Positions 57,333-64,000 of a stretch of DNA of 64,000 nt are shown one piece after another. The notes beneath the pieces were generated by a model. The model was not told where the DNA came from and made no database searches. It was given only the letters and a program-made list of their open reading frames with translations. This DNA comes from Craterostigma plantagineum. Lineage: Eukaryota; Streptophyta; Magnoliopsida; Lamiales; Linderniaceae. Each line of letters starts with the position of its first letter. Position 1 is the stretch's first letter. The position numbers and the translations under genes are program-made. The stretch covers positions 180,001 through 244,000 of the forward strand of contig JAPQWV010000747.1 in the NCBI GenBank assembly GCA_027422505.1, given 5' to 3'.

Positions 57333-59660
57333 TGTCACGCCCCGACCCGCGTCCAAGGCGCGACAGCCGCCGCGTTTACCAATAAACGCAAGGCTCGATA
57401 TCAACTCACACGTCGCGAAATAAAAATCACACGAAAGAAATCATAATTAAAACTCGATGAAATATTGAATGATAGTTCACATTGTACAAAATAATTCAAA
57501 ACCTCGACAAATGAAAGAATTTATACACAAAATATCCACATAAAGGATATACTCTGCCAATGGATCTATCGATGTAAAAGAAATGAGGAATACCAGAGTA
57601 GAGGAGTCAACAGCAGAAACGACGAACGAGAATGACAAACCTCCAAGCAAAAACGACCTAGAAAGAAATATATATATATATATGGGGTGAGCAAAGCTCA
57701 GTGAGAAGATAATACGGACACACTTTATCCCTCACGGAAGGTACGCCCTTTACCATGAAATCATAACAATTCAAATATATAGACCACTCCATTTACAAAA
57801 GAAACATTTTCCACCACTCATACGAGACCAAAAACGACCACTGACTATCACGAGATGTATATGTATCAAACACGTCACCAAATCCACGTAATCACATAAA
57901 CGACGCGTGGGTGGCCATATCCTCCCTCGAAACGAGCTCCATCCGAGTCCGTCACCGTAACTCTAGACCGTGGACCGTAAACTAGCCTATCAACTACTAT
58001 AACATGCATGTCCCACACACACACGGTGACGTTGGCCAAAATCTCCCCAACGACCACCCTTCAACGATAATCAATATCAAATCAACACATGGCACTGGAA
58101 GGGTGCAATCGTTGGGCCTCACTCACCGGGTGTGCCAAGCCACGGGCTACTTACTCGATTTGCCACTCCGCACTCACCCGAACGTGGCCATTCGGGCTAC
58201 TTAGAACCTGGTACCAAGTGTATGCAACAAACAAGACCAATCAACAATCCACAAACCCACAAATCAACTCAATAATATCGAACACTGACGTGCCATCACG
58301 TCATGTGTCCCGTGATCCTAACCGATTCACGAAACCGCACATACGACCAATACTCGTCAACCACAATTATATGCCTAACCTATAGCCTACAAGGCTCTCT
58401 ATTACCACAAATAAACGACAACATAGAACGACGAAATAAACGACGACACCAACTGAAGACATCAAATACGGTGTAAAACGACCCGACGCGGGGTCCACAC
58501 GTCCCACGAAGGGAAGGCGTCCCCGTATTACCAACTCACAGCGTATTCCTAGGTTCCGGCCTCCGCAGCTGCCCTCAATTCCCAGTCGATGTACCTTCGC
58601 CTAAAATGTGACATCACAAGTCCAAGGGATTAATACATCGATCGATATCCGTTAAAAACTATAACATATGATAGATATTTGCTGCCAAAAACTGCCCAAA
58701 CGATCAGCGACGTCAATCTCTGAAAATGTCACGAAGAAAGGGCAAAACCTAACGTAGGAATTGAGATTTCGAAATTTCCTTCAAAACTGCAGAAATTTTG
58801 CTGTTTCAAGCAGTAAATTCAAAAATCCGTAATAAATCGTAGAAATATCGGATAAAGCTGATTCAAATGGATTTGGAAAGCCAAAGAAGTTAGCTTTCCA
58901 CAGAAATCAGTTTCAGAAATTTTGGAGCAGTATAACTGTGTCAAAATAGCAGAATACCTAAACTGTGCAGTATAATTTTCCTGTTTCACGGCAGAACTTC
59001 AAAAATTCATAACAAATTGTACGTATATCGGAAAAAGATCATTCAAGCTGTTCTGAAAAGCTAAGAAAGTCTTCTTTTCACAGAAACAAGTTTAGCAAGA
59101 ATCGGAGTACTGTAACTAGGCCAAAACTGTTAAAAATGAAGCTGTAACAATCTGAACTCGGTTTACAGCAACCATACCAGACCTGAAGATTAGAAAATTC
59201 ATAAGAAATTGTAGGTTTATCCAATTGATCTGATTCCAGAGGCTGAGAAAACCTCAAGAACTTAGCTTTCGATAGGAATAAGTTTAGAAACAATCGGAGC
59301 ACAATAACTAGGTCTGATTTGCAGAAAATAGAAGTTGCGCAGGAATTTATTTCCAACGAATGGAATCCTAACTGAACTAGATGGAGTGAAGAAGCACATC
59401 ATACCTTGCTGAATCATAGATCGAACAGGGACACTACATGAAAAGCTCGAAGGTTCCTCCAGTTGCTGCTTGTTTCCATTTTTTTTTCTTACTTTCCGCT
59501 CGATGCGTTTGTTTGGAATGGAGAAACTAAAGGATAGTCATAAGAATATGCTAGAACCATTATATGGGCTATGACGAATTGGGCCGAAATCAGTTTAGGT
59601 TTTGGGCTCAAAGGTTTGGATTTTTAGGCCAGATTTAAATGAAACAGATGTTATAAGATA
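57333..59660 (-). repeat. 3' LTR of a large Gypsy element
   Basis: TGTCACGCCCCGACCCG opens a long LTR whose first 1.6 kb is repeated from 62383 at an offset of 5050. The outer end is fixed. The inner end lies just before the polypurine tract at about 59661 and may be as early as 59646. It has a (TA)n tract near 57672 and no coding frame. Confidence 0.85.
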
Positions 59661-62382
59661 TCCCCCCTTGAAAAAAAGTTTCGTCCTCGAAACTCAAACG
59701 TACCTAGCGAAGCGGAAAAGTATGGATATTGACAACGTACAAGTGCTTCTGGTGCTTAATTTTCTTCTTCCAACTTGTCGCTACACTAGACAACTTACCT
59801 CATAGGAAAGAAATTGTTACGAAGATTCTCCTCTTGTTGATCGAAGATTTGGATGGTTGGACTTCGCAAAGGAAATTATCCTTTACCTCAGGTGAAAGAG
59901 TCTCGAGTATATCCAAACAAGCTTGTATTTCCAAAGCATTGATTTTGAAATAGCTGTGATAGCAGATCCAACGACCTACATACTACACGGTCACACTGGT
60001 GATGGTAAACGAAGCGATATACCTAGGACAGAGCTTTCCATGATGCAAATTCGTAATACGCTCTTCTATTATTTTGAAGAATCAATTTTCTTGAGAATAT
60101 TTCTCCGAAGATCTAGGTAAAATGTTACTCAAACACAATTATAGAAGGTAAGATAAGGTCACGTTGTCTGAAATTTTGATGTTGTTAGTTGTTTTTCCTT
60201 CACAACTAGTTATCGATGATCATCATGCAACTTCTTTTCTCTATCTGCTCGAAAAGGTAGATCTAACTTCAAATTTAGTGAGTAAAGAAGGCTTAAGATT
60301 TTATACGAGGAGGCAATATACGTAAGTCTTTCAATAGTTTCAAGAGAGGAAGATAACCGAATTGGATAGTAGCACGTGAGGTTGAAGATTCATATTAAGT
60401 TCATCGGTTTTGAGGATCGCCTAGAAAGTTGGGTTCGCGATGCCAAAATTCAAATTCCGAGGGTTCCGCAAAAAGACAATTTTCTCGAAGAGTTTTCAAT
60501 ACAAGTCTAAGACGATTAGCGTGTTGAAACATCAGATTTAGAATATATAAGTATGCTATCGATAACGATGATAACAAACTTATCTAAATATTGTTGAAAA
60601 AAAATAAAATAAAATTCGACTGAGTTCGTAAAGGCTGGTAGAGCATTGTAAGTTTGGAGGGCATCACAAAGAATTCCTGAACAAATGATGTTCAAAAAGT
60701 AAACTTAGGGATATCAGAATTCACAGATTTTCATATGATAAAGCGATTTTCGAGAGCAGTTTTGCTCCCTGCAATCGATCGAACAAATCATCAATCATAA
60801 GAAGAGGATGTTTAATTTGATAGACACCTTACTCAGATGGTAGTCGAGGCATAGACAAAGTCGTTCATTTTTTTTTTTTTTTTTTTGACGAAAAGAACGG
60901 GAGCAATGCACATAAAATTATTAGGCCGAATGATTCCTTATGTAATTCTCTCCCAATTGCGCCTTGAATTTAAGCTCGTCTAGGTCGTCTGGTATGGAGG
61001 CATCGATGAAGTGGTAGTCTTGAGAAGCATATCGTGATGAAATCAACTTCTTGGGTGTTTAGTTATGTAGGTAGAACTTCAAAAATACATCAAGAAATCC
61101 TTTCAGAATAGGAACATCGTCTATTTTCATCACATAATGAGAATTCGAAAATCAAAGCTAAGAATGCTTCATATTCTCCTGAGCTGAAAGCATAGGAATA
61201 AAAGCAAGCGATACAGATTAACATTCACCTCCAAAATCAATTCTGGAATCCCGACCTACGGGAAGTAAAAAGTCTTTACTAAACAATAAAGAATGGCATG
61301 ATGATGAGATAAATGATCCATGCCAAAGATGGCATCGAGATCTATCGACGATAAAGGTATCAAGTCGGCTACTGAAATAACATTCTAAGGAGAATATGAG
61401 AACTCTTGAACACCAAGTCTCTGATCGATGCTCCCACACGGGTTATAAACCACTATTAGGTAGTAAGAGATAAGCAAGATTAGGTGGACTTGTCGCAAAA
61501 CTTTGCCGAATAGATCAGAACTTGGATCAATGATAAGATAGATCGAGCGGTTTCCAAGGAACACTTGGCCTAACGAAGCAAATATTACACCAATATGTGA
61601 GGTCTCAAAGAGAAGAAACAAGAAATATCGAACTCATTGGAAAGATAACGAAAATTCTCTACCAAGATTAAACAACTAATAGTCTCGAACGATGTCGCTT
61701 TACGATTGTACCACTATCGACGTGTATTTTGTTACCCAGAAGTTCCAATCACCAAACAATCTCGCCGATTCTCAAAATGTCTTTAGGACTTCATTAGCAA
61801 TCACACGCTTCTATAGCGTCTCTCAAGTCTCATACCATTGAATGTCATAACTCTAATTTTAGTAACGAATTAGGAGTAAAATGTATGTCCCTAAGATTAG
61901 ACCTCCAGATTATGTATCTAGATTAGGAATCGATATAATAGGAAATCCTAAACACTCAACGACCAACAAAAAACACATGATCCTAAAAGTAAAATAAAAG
62001 AACAATCAAAAGACCTGTCGTACGTGGTGGAACTCCATGTATACGAACATGATCGTAATACATCCAATATTGTTATGATTTCATTAATTGATCAACTCAT
62101 ATCTGAACTTGTGGTTGCTCGTGAAGAATAGAAGCACGATTAATATAGCATCTATGTCTAGAGAGACAGATCAAGAAACATAGCTCAAAGGATCACGATA
62201 AGTGTATCCTTAGACTCATCATTAGAAAGAATTGGAGGTGCCATAACGACTGTGAACGAAAAAGATAAAGGTCAAGATCAATGTCAAGAATGAAATATCT
62301 CACCCACGAAAGGAAATGGATCCATTGGCAACACCAAACATAGAAAAGAAAAGGAATGCAACAGGGCTCTGATACCCAAAAC
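59661..62382 (-). other. Non-coding interior of the Gypsy element
   Basis: No frame longer than about 90 codons and no recognisable domain on either strand. A T-run (about 60868-60886) and AT-rich unique sequence fill it. Only the pol-tail and primer-site signals at its two ends link it to Gypsy. Confidence 0.7.
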
Positions 62383-64000
62383 TGTCACGCCCCGACCCGC
62401 GTCCAAGGCGCGACAGCCGCCGCGTTTACCAATAAACGCAAGGCTCGATATCAACTCACACGTCGCGAAATAAAAATCACACGAAAGAAATCATAATTAA
62501 AACTCGATGAAATATTGAATGATAGTTCACATTGTACAAAATAATTCAAAACCTCGACAAATGAAAGAATTTATACACAAAATATCCACATAAAGGATAT
62601 ACTCTGCCAATGGATCTATCGATGTAAAAGAAATGAGGAATACCAGAGTAGAGGAGTCAACAGCAGAAACGACGAACGAGAATGACAAACCTCCAAGCAA
62701 AAACGACCTAGAAAGAAATATATATATATATATGGGGTGAGCAAAGCTCAGTGAGAAGATAATACGGACACACTTTATCCCTCACGGAAGGTACGCCCTT
62801 TACCATGAAATCATAACAATTCAAATATATAGACCACTCCATTTACAAAAGAACATTTTCCACCACTCATACGAGACCAAAAACGACCACTGACTATCAC
62901 GAGATGTATATGTATCAAACACGTCACCAAATCCACGTAATCACATAAACGACGCGTGGGTGGCCATATCCTCCCTCGAAACGAGCTCCATCCGAGTCCG
63001 TCACCGTAACTCTAGACCGTGGACCGTAAACTAGCCTATCAACTACTATAACATGCATGTCCCACACACACACGGTGACGTTGGCCAAAATCTCCCAACG
63101 ACCACCCTTCAACGATAATCAATATCAAATCAACACATGGCACTGGAAGGGTGCAATCGTTGGGCCTCACTCACCCGGGTGTGCCAAGCCACGGGCTACT
63201 TACTCGATTTGCCACTCCGCACTCACCCGAACGTGGCCATTCGGGCTACTTAGAACCTGGTACCAAGTGTATGCAACAAACAAGACCAATCAACAATCCA
63301 CAAACCCACAAATCAACTCAATAATATCGAACACTGACGTGCCATCACGTCATGTGTCCCGTGATCGATCTAACCGCTTCACGAAAACCGCACATACGAC
63401 CAATACTCGTCAACCACAATTATATGCCTAACCTATAGCCTACAAGGCTCTCTATTACCACAAATAAACGACAACATAGAACGACGAAATAAAACGACGA
63501 CACCAACTGAAGACATCAAATACGGTGTAAAACGACCCGACGCGGGTCCACACGTCCCACGAAGGGAAGGCGTCCCCGTATTACCAACTCACAGCGTATT
63601 CCTAGGTTCCGGCCTCCGCAGCTGCCCTCAATTCCCAGTCGATGTACCTTCGCCTAAAATGTGACATCACAAGTCCAAGGGATTAATACATCGATCGATA
63701 TCCGTTTAAAAACTATAACATATGATAGATATTTGCTGCCCAAAAACTGCCCAAACGATCAGCGACGTCAATCTCTGAAAATGTCACGAAGAAAGGGCAA
63801 AACCTAACGTAGGAATTGAGATTTCGAAATTTCCTTCAAAACTGCAGAAATTTTTGCTGTTTCAAGCAGTAAATTCAAAAATCCGTAATAAATCGTAGAA
63901 ATATCGGATAAAGCTGATTCAAATGGATTTGGAAAGCCAAAGAAGTTAGCTTTCCACAGAAATCAGTTTCAGAAATTTTGGAGCAGTATAACTGTGTCAA
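62383..64000 (-). repeat. 5' LTR of the Gypsy element, incomplete
   Basis: It matches 57333-58944 almost perfectly up to the window edge. The few differences are nearly all one-base changes in homopolymer length. The rest of the LTR and the target duplication lie outside. Confidence 0.9.

Larger units (their letters stand above)
57333..64000 (-). mobile_element. Ty3/Gypsy-type element, right LTR cut by the window
   Basis: Two long LTRs (from 57333 and from 62383) enclose a 2.7 kb interior on the minus strand. The primer-site region next to the right LTR reads GGGTATCAGAGCCC (minus, about 62379-62366). Next to the left LTR the minus strand has GAGTTTCGAGGACGAAAC and an AAGGGGGGA polypurine tract (59669-59661), the pol tail typical of Tekay/Del-like chromoviruses. 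No gag, RT or integrase domain is readable in the interior, so it is a non-autonomous or gutted copy. It lands inside the partial LTR ending at 57332. Confidence 0.82.

Noticed and set aside
58089..63431. Paired similar frames at 58089-58385 and 63057-63431 as a duplicated gene
   Set aside because: Both lie at the same offset in the two Gypsy LTRs, have no domain, and differ by indels that change their frames.

Overview
This is a piece of a plant nuclear genome, almost certainly a eudicot. It is AT-rich, its genes have GT-AG introns, and it carries plant-specific families: a group IIc WRKY factor, a PB1-MUSTANG domesticated transposase, a pectin methylesterase inhibitor and type-B response regulators. 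It is dense in Copia, Gypsy, MULE, hAT, Harbinger and Stowaway elements. I cannot name the species.

Layout. The left third (1-21000) is gene-bearing: pyruvate dehydrogenase kinase (785-2667, +), PB1-MUSTANG (3146-6032, -), a WRKY factor (9057-10257, -), a FIP1-like protein (16332-19822, +) and a PMEI protein (20240-20935, +). Between them lie a Harbinger MITE (6936-7483), a Stowaway MITE (10724-10966), a non-autonomous Copia element (10974-13577) and a small MULE-type MITE (15585-15943). A hAT-like element (21168-21995) ends this part.

The middle (22188-51020) is a graveyard. A frameshifted serine carboxypeptidase pseudogene is fused to a Copia gag fragment. After it come four traces of one response-regulator gene (25599, 32896, about 45590, 50191). 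They are separated or interrupted by three Copia elements: A 26540-31973, B 33916-39304 inside the second copy, and C about 40830-45018. A 3.8 kb non-coding MULE-like element (46053-49839) is built of tandem repeats.

The right end (52440-64000) holds an eEF1B-beta-like gene with a duplicated N-terminal module, a broken caulimovirid-like pararetroviral fragment (minus strand), part of an LTR, and a large Gypsy element. The Gypsy LTRs start at 57333 and 62383, and the second runs off the window.

How things connect. The intact genes are unrelated housekeeping or regulatory genes, not a pathway. The response-regulator copies form a local duplication cluster in graded stages of decay. Two MULE-like elements 30 kb apart share ends and a 21-bp subrepeat. 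The non-autonomous Copia element shares its post-PBS leader with Copia B and is probably a derivative of that family. LTR pairs differ mostly by one-base homopolymer indels, so some of the frameshifts seen here may be assembly errors.
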